64,000 bases of DNA, taken from NCBI RefSeq assembly GCF_000524195.1, contig NW_020170387.1, positions 1,400,021-1,464,020 on the forward strand, read 5' to 3'. Origin of the DNA: Echinococcus granulosus. Lineage: Eukaryota; Platyhelminthes; Cestoda; Cyclophyllidea; Taeniidae. Of this stretch, positions 47,401 through 59,600 are shown one piece after another. The notes beneath the pieces were generated by a model. It did not search any database, had not been told where the DNA came from, and saw only the letters and a list, made by a program, of their open reading frames with translations. The first letter of the stretch is position 1, and each line of letters starts with the position of its first letter. The position numbers and the translations under genes are program-made.

Positions 47401-50400
47401 AACCGTGGTCAAAGAAGGGTCAACCTTATTTTAACACATATGACACAATTCCTGTACAATACATTTTTAGATAACCATATGATAAATAAATAAGTGAATG
47501 GGATCTAGCCGGTGTGCTTGGGGTTAACGCGAAATAAAGGCTACGCCATTACTAGACTTGTGTAATCTGTAGACTGCTTGATGTATGATTAAATTAATCG
47601 TGACTAGGAGTATGATGTGAACTGTGAAAGTGACCTTGGTCACAATCGTTGTGATTTGTTGACGTTATCTACTACCACTAGGCATGTGAAGTGGATGCGC
47701 ATGCGAGGCTTAGCTAATCATGTAAATTGAAAAGGTGTATACCCAAAAAATGAAGTGGATATGATCTAGCTTAGTTATTTTTTACATCTAAAGTGAGGTC
47801 TCCTTGACTCACATATCATAAAAGTTTAAAATTTCCTTTCTCCAGACCCCTAAAAAGGGTAGAGAAAGTTAACCTTTCTGGCGAAAAAGGCCATTTATAA
47901 AGGTCAGGTAGCTTTGACTGACTGACTAGCTGAATGGCTGATCCACTAGCAGCAGCATAACACGCATACAAGAAAACGAACGGGTTACCTACCTACATGC
48001 GAATACCCGAATTTGCGGCCGCACACCCTTTTCGCACGCGCATGCCCTCTCGGTCAGCCGCTAGGCTATGTAGGTCGATCGATAATGGTGGTGTGTGCGC
48101 GTCACATGCACGCTAGTGCGGACGTGTGGAGGTCACACAATGGGTGTGGGCGGGTGCACTCCCACATGCCTTCAGGCACGCCTGCTACTTCTACTGCATG
48201 CGTGTATGCAGTAGCAGTTGCCATGCCGCCGGTGTGGACAGAATGGGGTGGGAGGTTAAATCGCAAGGTCGTAAACACACAATGGGGTTGGGGCAAAGTC
48301 AGTGTATCACATAAATTATCCCCCATGTGTGGTGTGTTGTACATGCGGTGTACATGTGCGGGTATACGCCCTACTAAGACTGCTGTGCTGACTGGTACAT
48401 GGTTACATCCTCCTATTCACACGACAGAGACGCTATGGGGAACGATAATTCACCAAAAGCTGCAGAACGAAGCAAATAAAATAAGTACCTTTCTAACTGC
48501 TGATTTAAGCCATGTGCTCATACTAGATGAATCAGAACCACTGCTCCAATTGGTCCCTGTTCGACCAACACCCTGTTACTTCTGTGATTTATCAAGTTGT
48601 CAATATTAGTCATTGATTAATGACTGCTCATTCAGTGACGCCCACCTTATAGCACTCCAATTACACATAAAATCCAAGTGTTTTTTTGAGAATGTAAGCC
48701 TCTTTAAGGGTGATTGTACTGCTTCTGAGACAAATGTTTTGACCCAAAAAGTGGATAGCTGCTAACTGTTTGTCTTTATTTATGATTTTGGGACGCGGTT
48801 GCAGATTGGAAAGGTCAATGAACTAAGAATTTAACATGAAGGAACTTCTCCAAACGGTTCTACCATTGGTAAATATGGGTCACCGCGTCTCCGCGACACC
48901 GAGAAAAGGGAACTAATCAACCCCACGGTTGGCCAGTGAGGGCAGCGTTTAACTTAGGTGCGCTCAAATGAAAATAGTTAAGCCAAAGGGGGATGAAATT
49001 ATGCTCTACTCATCTTCAATAAAAGCCATGGTTATGCACTAACAAAAGGCATATATTTAAAACAAAATGTCATTCAGCTAAAACGTTACTGGACTGGTTA
49101 GAAGAAATGTCATCGGATAAAATAGTTACTTTTTGATTGCTTCCTTTTTGGTGCCTACTTTAGGCTAGCTCCGATATGTCTAATGCTATCACCACCAAGA
49201 TACTCACTCGACCGAAGGGGAGGTCTCAGTTGTTTATTTTAATGGACCGATGACACCGCCATGACGGTACTTAATTTTAAGCATGACGGAGCATGTGACT
49301 GTCGCACGTTTTATTTCAATCTCAAGCACCGTCATGAGTCAGAGCTGGTGACAGAAAAATCGTGAACAGCACCGCGCTGATGTATTAAGGTATCATTGGC
49401 TAAGACAACCAAAGTGTAAGAAGCAAAGTCGAGTCCTTGCCTCGTTTCCGTACTGCGGCCTTCAAATACACGAAGGTGATCCAGCCAATACGAATCAATT
49501 GGAATGTTCAAATATTTGGTAACTCGATAAAATCTCCTACCAACAAGTAAAGCCTGGACATCCGAACATGTGTTATGTCCTGGGATCTTTATACTTAAGC
49601 TTTCCCTGTGAGGAGTAAGTTTGCAGTTGTCCTGTAGTCATTGCAGAGCGGCGCTTACGTACGGCAAAAACGAATCGAAGGCAGGAAGGAGACCTGATTG
49701 GAATAAATACTTTTACTTTGGCATAAGTGGACAGCCACGTGTACCAAGAGACTCTCGGCTTGAGTTACGGATGCCGGTGGTAGTAACTAATTTCCTTCTC
49801 CCCTTTCTTTCACTTTATGTACTTTAGGTCGACCGCAAAAGACCCAGTGTCGCTCATATGTAGCAAGGAGGCACATGACCTCGGTAACTGCAACCACTGT
49901 GAACGTTCGGCTGACCTTGACACAGTTGAGGGAGGTCAGGAAAGTGCTGATGGCCTTTAACTTCTCTTATTAAAACATATTTCTTTAAAGTACACATGGC
50001 CGCCGTCCCTTAAACGCACCAAAGGTGTTTTTGGGCCACTCTAAGAGTATTGAGCTCCCGCCACATACCAGATATTCCAATCTCAATCTAATCCTTTTAG
50101 CATACGGAAGTTGTTATAACACGATCGTCATTCGTCTTCAAATGGTAAAAGTCAGCCCATTCTTCATGATGAAATGATATACTCATCGATCACCCATTAT
50201 CCGTCTGCACAAACACCGACCGGCCATACAGGACCAACTTCCCATGTAAAGACTGCTCACATCCTCAACATACCACATTTCTTCCCTTAACCACTGTCTG
50301 CTCGCGTAAACCAACCGTCGACACAACTCTAGAATCGCACTCCGCAGGGGCTGACTGACCTACTAGCCGGCCAGCAGCACTTGACGCAAGCATGCGCGCA

Positions 50401-53400
50401 CGCACGTCCATGCATGCATTCATGTGCGCATGTAGGGGACGATCTCGCACGCCGCATCGGCCGGCATCTTTGTCATTATGGGACTGAATGGGCCACAACG
50501 CAGCACCACAACTTATAACGCTCAGCCTTACGCACCGCACTCATCTAACCCGATATGAGGATGGCAAGAACGCCTTAGAGCAGGGCTGCAAGGAAGTGAT
50601 CAATCATTAGGTTAAGGTAGATAGACTGGAAAACGAAGTCTTTCAACTACTTCGAATGCTAAACTAATATTCCTGGGTCTGACACCTCTAATGCATGTCC
50701 TCCCTTTAAAAATTCTAGTACCTTCAGGAACATTCTTATCGTTGGGGTCCCGCAAGCAAAAACAGTCATATCACTATGCCTATAACTTATATAGACTCAT
50801 TCATCGTTTGGCGTTTTGTTTCATGTGTTGCATTCAATGCCTAGTTATTGTCGAGTTTCGCGAATTCAATCAAGTAGTAGGGGATCTCGGTCTTTCTTTT
50901 AGGTCTATCTGATTTCAACTTGTTTTATCCTTTAACATGAGTTACCACGTAAGGTTCACTCCACCTTAACTTTAGGCAGACCTTGTTTATCAGGAGCGTG
51001 GTGCGGTTGAGTCAGACCGGCAATGTGAACAATGAAAGTGAATAGGATTTTATGGAGGAGTAAGAACCTCTACATATAATGCTCCAGTTCACTTAGTGAA
51101 CCTCACAGAGGGCATCCTCAGGGTCGAGAGGGCCTAGCGCCTTTTCAGCGACCAAAGATCACATGGTCCCATTCAAGGCCTGATGAGCAAACAATCGGCT
51201 CAAAGGTCACCCACTCTGTGTTGTCTTAGTTCAAAGTTTATCATCGGTCAGCGCTGGCACTATTATTCTACTTCATTCCGTGAACTTTGCGTCTCATTTT
51301 TACAATGAACTAATCTATAGATGACAGGTGTTTAAATGCACAACGTGATGTGAAATATGGACTACAGGGTAACAACTCACTTAAGAATTCATGATAAACA
51401 AGGGTATACGGTACGAGACAATTTTGCCGGCGCGATGCTTGATGTACATCAGCGGGACTAAGACTGCAGTTTTGGTAAAAGGATGCAACCTTCGAGACTT
51501 CAGTGCTTTTGTAGAACCGTTTAGAATACAAATGGACTATCTTGACACACCCGCACAACTGTCTGATGGAAGCAACCACTACAAAACATCTATCCCGAGA
51601 TGGGCAGGAATAGCGTGGTATTGCTAAGATTCAGATGGGATTTTATAAGTGTTATGCTAGAGTTTTCTTTAAATGAAGGAGTGAAGCGGAATTAATTGTC
51701 TTGTACAATTATGTTGGGTTATTACTTACGCAATGAAAGTGTGTGAATTGGAACGATCAAATTCTTTGGAATGCACTATATTTCTTTTTGAGGCACACGC
51801 TATTCACCCACTTGATTTCTTCATCCACCGCACTTTCAGCACTTTAGAGGAGGAACAGCGGTCAAATTTTGGACTTTTCGCAGGCGCGACAGAAGAACCG
51901 CTATTCAGTCAATTGCTAAAAGGAAATAAAGTACTTCTACGCGATTGGCCATTCTCACACGGCTGAGTTTCGCAGGAGGCGAAATAGTTCAAAACTGAAG
52001 TTAGAATTCAGTCATCATTCTATTGGTGTTGAAGCATCGCTCGATAGTTTCCGACTTTTGGAGCGAATTGTGGCATCTACGCCAAATCATCTGATTGAAC
52101 ACAAATGAACGGCTATACCCTTTACAGAAAACACTTTCCTGAATTCACATCAGGTTTTCACTTAATTCATATCAAAAAATAACAAAAGGAGAAATTTCAA
52201 AATGTTTAAAGTCACTAATTAGGATTCCTGAAGTTGCGAAAATAAATGTAGCTTAAACTTTTAGGCTGCAGACTCCCCATGCAAAGTCACTTTAGACTTG
52301 CATTTCACGAATGGATGAAATGAACACCATTTAACCTAATTCCTTCCACAAACGCAGTTCTTATACTTTCACATAGCAATTCAACTGACCCAGGAGGTTG
52401 AAGTAATGCGACCTCGCAAATAAAACTCACGATGACCTTATGAATAATGCAGAGCTGTCGTTTCGACCTAGTAAGGGCTTTTGCACTAGTCACATCTACC
52501 CATTACACCTACACAAAGCCACTAAATGTTTGGTGAAATTCATCTTTTGTGATCACAAGTTGAGGCGCCTTATGCACCTTTGATAAGAAGAGCCACTCTC
52601 TGAACCAAACCTGCAAACAAAGTAGTTTTTAGACCAGACTAACCCAACCAATGGTCTGTCAGACAAAACAAACCTTTCTACTCAACCTCTTGGGGTCACT
52701 TGCCTTTTAACAGAATTTAAAAGGACCTTCCTAGCTTAACAATCCCGCATCATGCCTGACGAATGTGTCGCGCAGAGTTCAATTGGTTTTGCTTTTTCCT
52801 GCATTTCGCTGACAACCTGCCACTGGGATATTTTAGATCCAAGCATACCATTTCATTTTGGAATTTCCGCCTGACGTGTATGGTTGTAACCCAGGTGGAA
52901 GAATCCCATTTATGCCGGCAACATTGATATTTTAATCGAACTATGGAATAATGTTACGCGATTTGGTTCCAATTGCCCACACCAAGAATAATGATGAAAT
53001 CCATTCTAAGATTTGCTAGTGGTTATTTAATCCAAACCTCCAAATACCATTCAATCAACAGTCACAGATCCTTTTTCCCAAGTCATCCTATACACGGTAA
53101 TTGAAAGCAGCTAAGAGTAGATATAGGTGATTTCGAGAAGGACACTGGTAATATTGCATTGAGTTTGGGTCAGGTTAAGCTACCGAACAACTTCTACATT
53201 TTAACTCAATCTTAGTATTCTACTGTACTGAGAAGTTGTGTAGACTATTGATGGTTGTTCAACTGACGGTTTCAGAACAGGCAATTCAATGAATGTTAGG
53301 CTCTAACCAGTGTGGGAAAGCAAGATTTAGGTCAGTTGAAGCATACTTGATAAAGCAGAATTAGTTTGATGCAAACAACTGAGTCATATAAAGTGTTTGA

Positions 53401-53950
53401 AGGGAAAACAGCTAAGCCAAAAAAAGGTTGCATTTTCTTCATGCCACTTCTTGCAATTTTTGATTCTACATTGCGATATGAAGAAACACTTGGACAAAAT
53501 TTGGCCACGGGTATTAGATGCCCCAGATGCTGATAGACAGAGCCCACCAAATTCACAAGAGCGGTGTTGTGAAGCGACAGCTTCCGTCAAAAACGTTATT
53601 TTACTTGCGTTTGCGCTGAAAACTGCTGGGTGAATAAATGTTCAGTCGGTTGCATGCATTCCAGTCTATTTGCAGGACATTTGGCATACGCAATTCAAAG
53701 CAGGCGGTTGATGGAACGATAGTGTGGACTGAGTGTTTGCATCACTATCTGGTAGAGCCAAAAGTGCATTTTATTATCATGACATCCTGTGATGAGGTAT
53801 TTACCATTTGCCATCTGTTGATAGTAGGAACAACAAATGTGTTTGTCACACTTTTTGAAGACTTATTCCTGTTATTATATTACCTCTCAATATCATTGCT
53901 TAGTATCATTAGCATGACCAAAAGTGGACTGAACAAGTAACATTTTGGGG
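44420..53950. other. Long region without a supported gene
   Basis: About 9.5 kb. I looked for exons with matching splice sites and recognisable domains and found none. The open frame at 48013-48609 starts at TTG in CA/TG-rich DNA and looks like a composition artefact. Palindromic words with AGGTCA-like halves occur (for example GTGACC-TT-GGTCAC at 47630-47643). Confidence 0.4.
45151..45164. repeat. TG microsatellite
   Basis: Seven TG units, followed by further GTGTATGTGTGTG-type words to about 45270. Confidence 0.7.
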
Positions 53951-53983
53951 CTGCAATACGTGTTTGTTTGAAAACGCCTTTTA

Positions 53984-54215
53984 GGTGGCAAGTGGGCAGA
54001 TTACATCAACCTCGTGACTGAGAAGGCCCTTTTGGTCGCGAAGGAGAAGAAATATTCCCATTTTCCCAATAAAATTTCAACCACTTGTAAAATTCCACAT
54101 TATCATAATGCAAAATCTCTTCCCCTTATCATTTTTCTCGTTCCTTTGTTCCGAAACCGGAAGTTGAGGGGAAGAACGACGAAAACAACGACACTGGTGA
54201 TGGGGTCGCTGGACC
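53984..54215 (+). repeat. Retroelement leader/gag segment, first copy
   Basis: Aligns to 56423-56660 in the same orientation over about 230 bases: opening GGTGGCAAG against GGTGACAAG, then a shared GAAGGC word, and later CCGAAACCGGAAGTTGAGGG against CCGAAACCGGAGGTAGAAGG. Translated, both pieces share a PKPEVEGKN stretch followed by an acidic run, so a protein-coding ancestor is likely. It lies directly upstream of the gag-like piece at 54334-54714 and probably belongs to the same element. Confidence 0.55.
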
Positions 54216-54333
54216 TTCCTGTAACCTTTGGTTCTATCCCCCAAAGAAAAAACAACACATCCTACGTGTAGCCTCTGAACCTTCTCCCGACCGTCGTGAA
54301 AGTCGGGATGACTCCGCATACCAATTTTGAGAA

Positions 54334-54714
54334 ATGCTTCAGCACTGGTCCAGCACGTTCTCGCGAGGAGAACAGATGTTAGCCTGGGCATTATTTCATC
54401 TTAGCCGGAACATTGGCGAAGATGACGAGCAGTATGTACGGAACCTACAACAGTTGGTAAAGTTCGGTATACGCGATTTACTACCAACAAGAGCGGAGGA
54501 ATGGTTAACCGTCTACCTTAGACACGGCGTTTGCCCACACATTGTGGCCCCGAAACCCCGAGGTACAGACACTAACTCTCCTAGTGAATCGGTGGAGTTC
54601 GCAACAAAGAAACGCCAGCAGTTAGCTACACCACTGCAATGCAGCACCAGGAGTGGCCGATCGAACAACAGCATCCTACTAAGGTCGTCCGCGTCAAGCC
54701 CCAAATTTAGGTGA
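54334..54714 (+). pseudogene. Gag-like remnant of a Ty3/gypsy retrotransposon
   Basis: A 126-codon frame. Its middle part (YVRNLQQLVKFGIRDL, then AEEWLTVYLRHGVCP) has the pattern of retrotransposon capsid proteins: an alpha-helical segment with L..L......L, followed by a second helix ending in F/Y..G. The context supports it: ribonuclease H and integrase remnants follow on the same strand. The protease and reverse transcriptase are missing, as only about 180 bases separate gag from the ribonuclease H end. Dead copy. Confidence 0.5.
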
Positions 54715-54889
54715 GCCCTCGCTTCCGTTATCATGCTTGATTCCAAACGACTCCCATTCATTTCTTCAGTTCTCAGGAAAAGTGGAAGAGTATTCACACA
54801 ATTTTTTTGACTCTGCTACAGCTAAGTCAATAGTAAGTCACAAAGATTTTCTGTTCCTTTGTTAAAAGGGCAAGATTGTTCCACCGTCT

Positions 54890-55075
54890 AACACCAGAAG
54901 AAATGGAGATGATCGTAGATGTGAAGACGTCTATCATAGGCAAGAACACAGTGCAAGAGATAGATCGTTGGTATTGGGAACTAGAACATTACGATTTTGT
55001 ACTACAATGCAGAAAAGGCAACGCTCAGTAACGCAGATGCATTATTTCCCACACCAGACTTAGAATAAATGCATG
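54890..55075 (+). pseudogene. Ribonuclease H end of a Ty3/gypsy pol remnant
   Basis: Near 54961-55060 the translation reads DRWYWELEHYDFVLQCRKGN, and, after a one-base shift, SNADALFPTP. This matches the classic R(W)...L..ydf.i.yrpG..n.vADALSR end of Ty3/gypsy ribonuclease H. A stop and a frameshift break it, so it is inactive. Confidence 0.7.
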
Positions 55076-55269
55076 ACTTTCGTGGGTATCATCCTTCTGA
55101 ACGAATCACTAAATACCATTGCAGAAATAAACAAAGCACCCATCCCGATACGGCTCTGGTGTAGGTAAGGTTCGTTATATCACACTGCAAGCCGACAGTA
55201 GAAGAGACGTTGCCATTAGGCACAGTGGCCAGAAGTGTGTGGTAGGGGTGGTTGAAACTGCCTCTGGAG

Positions 55270-55480
55270 GATGAGGTCTTACTATTATCAAAATTGGATC
55301 GGAGTACCCAACCGTTCAGTCATCCCAATATTTACACGCACAATTGGGCCATTTAGGAAAAAAATGCTATGTGCCAAGAGCAAAAGGTACTGGCGGACTT
55401 CAGCTACCCAAGATATAAGTGATTTCTGCCGGACCTGCATAATACGCGCCAGATTCAAAAGACTTCACATCACAGCAAAT
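55270..55480 (+). pseudogene. Integrase zinc-binding (HHCC) remnant of the same retrotransposon
   Basis: One frame gives HAQLGHLG, the H...GHLG half of the HHCC domain. A second frame gives KRYWRTSATQDISDFCRTC, the YW.....D...FC..C half. The frameshift between them shows decay. The order gag, ribonuclease H, integrase on one strand fits Ty3/gypsy. No catalytic integrase core was recognised downstream. Confidence 0.65.
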
Positions 55481-56422
55481 GTACTACGTCAGTGCATATC
55501 CACAGGATTTCCAAGGGAGAGAGTAGGAATTGGTGTTGCTGTTTCTCTACCAGCTACAGTGAAAAAGACTGGTACATTCTTGTGATGGTGAATTATTGCA
55601 TGGAATTTAGTGAGGCGTTGAAATGGTCGTTTCCGTTTTCTTCAACCAGAGAAATTGTCTGAACGGGGTTCCCGAACCTGCGTATATCTTACAAAGTGCA
55701 AAATTTGAGTCTGCTTTTACTGAATTATGCAAAACTTTCAGGATCTAATCTTAAAGACGCATGTCACCTGGTCACTCACAGGAGAGTAGAAAGAAAGAGT
55801 CGCTCTTTGGTCCAGCTGCTCAAGACTTTCACTTAGGACGTCTAGTCGCATGACGTGGATGTGCCTAGGCTACAGTGTATACAACAATCGCTATTTTAGC
55901 AATTAAAGTGCCTAGCGACCTCAGTATGTGAGTATCAACTAGTATTTCCCCACCAGACATGGAAGCATCCGCCTATAAGGCCCCAAACTAAGTGGTGGGA
56001 CTAAAAGATGTGATGTAACAAATTTTCAGCCTCCCGCATTAACATCCACGCCTATTGTATACCAGAAAAAAAGCATTAGGACGCACAGCTGCCCTACAGT
56101 CTACCAAAAATGAGAACCAAAGCAACTCCATAGACCCGTTCCACCCTTCGGAATACATCACAACTACCAGCACCCTTGGAGCAAAGATTCATTTCAATGA
56201 TAAAGGTCATCTCACCAACTTGATGCACAATACGCAGATTCGGGCAAAACCAATCACGTTTCAACATAATAGGATGCGTCTTTATGCAAGCACACTGCTG
56301 GTTGGCTGAGATATATCTGCTGAAGTAAGAAACTCACTGAAAGTGACATGCGAAGAAAGAGGACGGAGCTAAAAAAAGACGACGGGGTTTTGTAATACAT
56401 GTTTGCCTGAATAAATCTTGTA

Positions 56423-56660
56423 GGTGACAAGCAGGCGAATTGCACCAGCCTCTTGATTGGGAAGGCGTCATCGAGCATTGAGAAGACAAAATCTGATTTC
56501 ACCAAAAAACTTCGACCATTTATAATATTCTACATTACCAAAACACAAGAATTCCTTCGCTAACCTGTCCTCTCAATCCAAGACTCCGAAACCGGAGGTA
56601 GAAGGGAAAAACAGCGAAAAGTCTAAAGCTGAAGATAACGTAAACGGGCCAGCAGCACAC
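56423..56660 (+). repeat. Retroelement leader/gag segment, second copy
   Basis: Direct, diverged duplicate of 53984-54215 (see that entry), 2.4 kb downstream. It is not followed by a recognisable gag or pol, so it is either a truncated second insertion or a rearranged piece of the first. Confidence 0.5.
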
Positions 56661-59600
56661 AACTCCCGCTACGAGGGGAATAATTGTTTTCTCTTTTCGA
56701 CTAGCTTGAGTTTACTTCACCTGAGATTGACCTAATGAAAGAGGGCAGTGGTTTGCGTCTTTACTGAGGCCAGATGGTGACCTTCATAGCCTGGTGAGGT
56801 GACAGTCATGCGAGAGAAAGCAAATGCTTGAGGGCATTAATGCAAGACTACGACTTTTCAAGCATAAGTGGAGTCTGTAATGTATGCCCCCAACCCATTT
56901 ATTTATTATGTGACGGAGTTTCACAATCACGGGAAACGAACTCAGGGTATAAATTTTTGCTTCTCCCCTAATGAGGGATGTGAAGGTCAGTCGTGGGATT
57001 GCTATTAATCGCACGGGAAGGTCAGATTAAATTAGGCAAATCACGCAGTAAGTGAAGAATGGAAGTCATAGTCAGTTTATGGTTCACGATTACAAAATGA
57101 GGGGCTGTTGGTATTCCATTGCGGGAAGAAGACAAGGGTTGGAAATGTTAACTAATCACGTGATTTATTCAGATTGAAAATGGGACGGTGGCCTCCCACC
57201 AGAAAACGCCAATAGCACCTATTGACATTACGATTTGCTACGTATGGATCTGTCGCGTTAAAATTTTCTCCCAATTGTCGGTGGTTGATGAGGCGATGAC
57301 AATCCTAGCTCTGATGAAACCACTTTAAGGCAAGTAAGTGGCAAGTGGATATCACCCCAACATGAAGAAAGAGGTTCAGTGGATGATTGACGCTGGAGGC
57401 ACCGGAGTTAGTTGAAGCAGTTGTAACTGTTTCATGTGTGAAAGACACGTATGAACTAGTCATAAAGGCCAATCACAGAGGCCTAATTGTAGCCGCCCTA
57501 AGCTGGCCATCTGCTCAGGCGGAAGCGGCTGGGAAACGCCATAAATACCGGGTTTATTTTCAGGGGGAACGGAAGGCATTCGGTCATACAGTCCTGAGTT
57601 AGCATATCTAATGAGCATTTACATCATCACCGAAATGGGTGAGCTCTTAGACCAGGCATCTTGGTTTCGAATCCATTAATGTGTTGGAATTAATGCATGT
57701 CGTCTTTATAAGAAATGGAACTGTTGGAATATCTATATGCTTACCAATATAACCTCCGTTAAAACTTACCGGTACAATCTCAACGAAACATGCTTTCATT
57801 CTCAATTTCAACTTGGATTTTGGGCCCATGTTTAAAGGGAATATTTTGTCATCAAGATTCTTAGTACTAAGCTAATTTATTTACGATATTTATTTGATCT
57901 TTTAAATCGTTCAAATAACTTATATTTTAAGGCTCAGGAAGAGGGAGAATTAATCCGAGAACATTAAGATTACATGAAATTTTTAAATATGTTGGTTATG
58001 TATGGTGAAATGTGCCACTAGCAAGATAGAATATGCGCAGATCCTCAGGGTGGTATCCCGACTTAGAGTACTTATAAGGAGAAATTTTAAGACATACAAG
58101 CTTTCTTCTTGCAGTGCAATATTCCTTCAGCAAGCCTTCACAGAACTCATTGTACAAATTTTTGCCCCTAGACTATTCGCTCCATTTCAAGATGCACCAG
58201 TGGCATTTAATGAGCAAATACTACAGTAAAGTTTTCTCCACAGATACGTGGACCATTTGAGGCGAAAAATTCACTAATTTGTGGAAATTGGCCATGAAAC
58301 TTAAGAATTATGAAGAAACTGTGCAAATGCACTGAAGCAGATCATTCACTTATGGGAGTTATAAATAATGCCAAGTAAACATTTCGGAATATTCGCGAGC
58401 ACTTTTCCGCAAGTTACTAAAGAAGAGGTTCACAGATTAGGAATCACTAAAACTGAAAATTGTTTTTGAAATTTAATTCTGCCTCTTATGCCACGAAACC
58501 ACACAGCTTGCCGTTTTTGAAGGTCGAACAAGCCTATTGCTCAATGTGACCCTATCTTTAACAGATTTGACATAAATCCTATTTTTAAAATGCATGAATG
58601 TAAGTCTGGCAGTGGTGACAAAAACTGATAAGCAACCGGGGGAGATTGAAACCCAACCACGAATCTGATGTCCGGTGAAATTTTCACGCCCCTGAGCAGG
58701 TAGACTGACCTCTTTACCCCGCGGTCTGGCATACAACTGTCGGATTTCACTTACGTGTAAACAAATTCGCTAAATTTTCATGCCCACATATGCGGTGAAC
58801 TACTGGACATCGCCAGCCAAAAGGAGTGAAGAGCACAATGTGCTCACAGTTTGCTTAGTCAACCACAAATCGTGCCATCCATGTATCATCTGCATCAGTC
58901 AAAAAAACACGGGAAGCAGTGGGCATTTACAGTTATCTACGCAAGTAAAACACGGGCATGTTTACCCGCTTATTTATCCCCACGAATTGTCCAACCTCAT
59001 AAACCTCTGTAATACTGGATTAGTGCATAAATAAGCCAACGCACCCCATCATTGTGAGGATGAACATCCCAGCATTAGTGAATAAATAAATTAGGCTGAA
59101 ATTAGGGGCGAAATCACGTAATGGAAAGGAAGTAATCAGATTTTTCCGTGGTCAAAGCGTGTTGTGCCTGAAGTGATATTCATTTCAAATACGACAGTCA
59201 ATACAAACTACAGAAAATGGTGATTTGCTCAAGACACGCAGGAGAGTAGAATCTCTCTCAAGGTGACTTGAATACATGCTAGTCGTTGTCAGGCCAAATG
59301 ACCTTTCGTGGTCTGTCTCCTACACCAGTTGCACGTACAAATGTCCACGAATGATTCACGTTGCTAAGGCCTAGGGCGGTGAATCATGCATCAGCCCCAT
59401 CGCCACCGCCCCCGCCTCTTGCATTGTCAACAGACCAAGGCCGGTTCTCAAGGTCAGAAAACAGCCACTTAAAATGTCGACCTGGGACACATTTCTACCA
59501 CTAATGGAAATGCCATAGGTCCTGCGAACATTTCATATTCCTGGCCCGCTCTGGTCATACGACCTGATTAATAGATTTAATCACACTTTTAGGCTATGAA

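Noticed and set aside
48013..48609. 198-codon plus-strand open frame
   Set aside because: It starts at TTG, lies in CA/TG-rich DNA that opens frames by composition on both strands, and shows no recognisable domain.
57387..57602. 71-codon plus-strand frame in the region after the retroelement
   Set aside because: TTG start and no recognisable retroelement or host domain.
57637..57680. TGGTTTCGAATCC, similar to the B box of a tRNA gene
   Set aside because: No A box, acceptor stem or anticodon stem could be folded around it.
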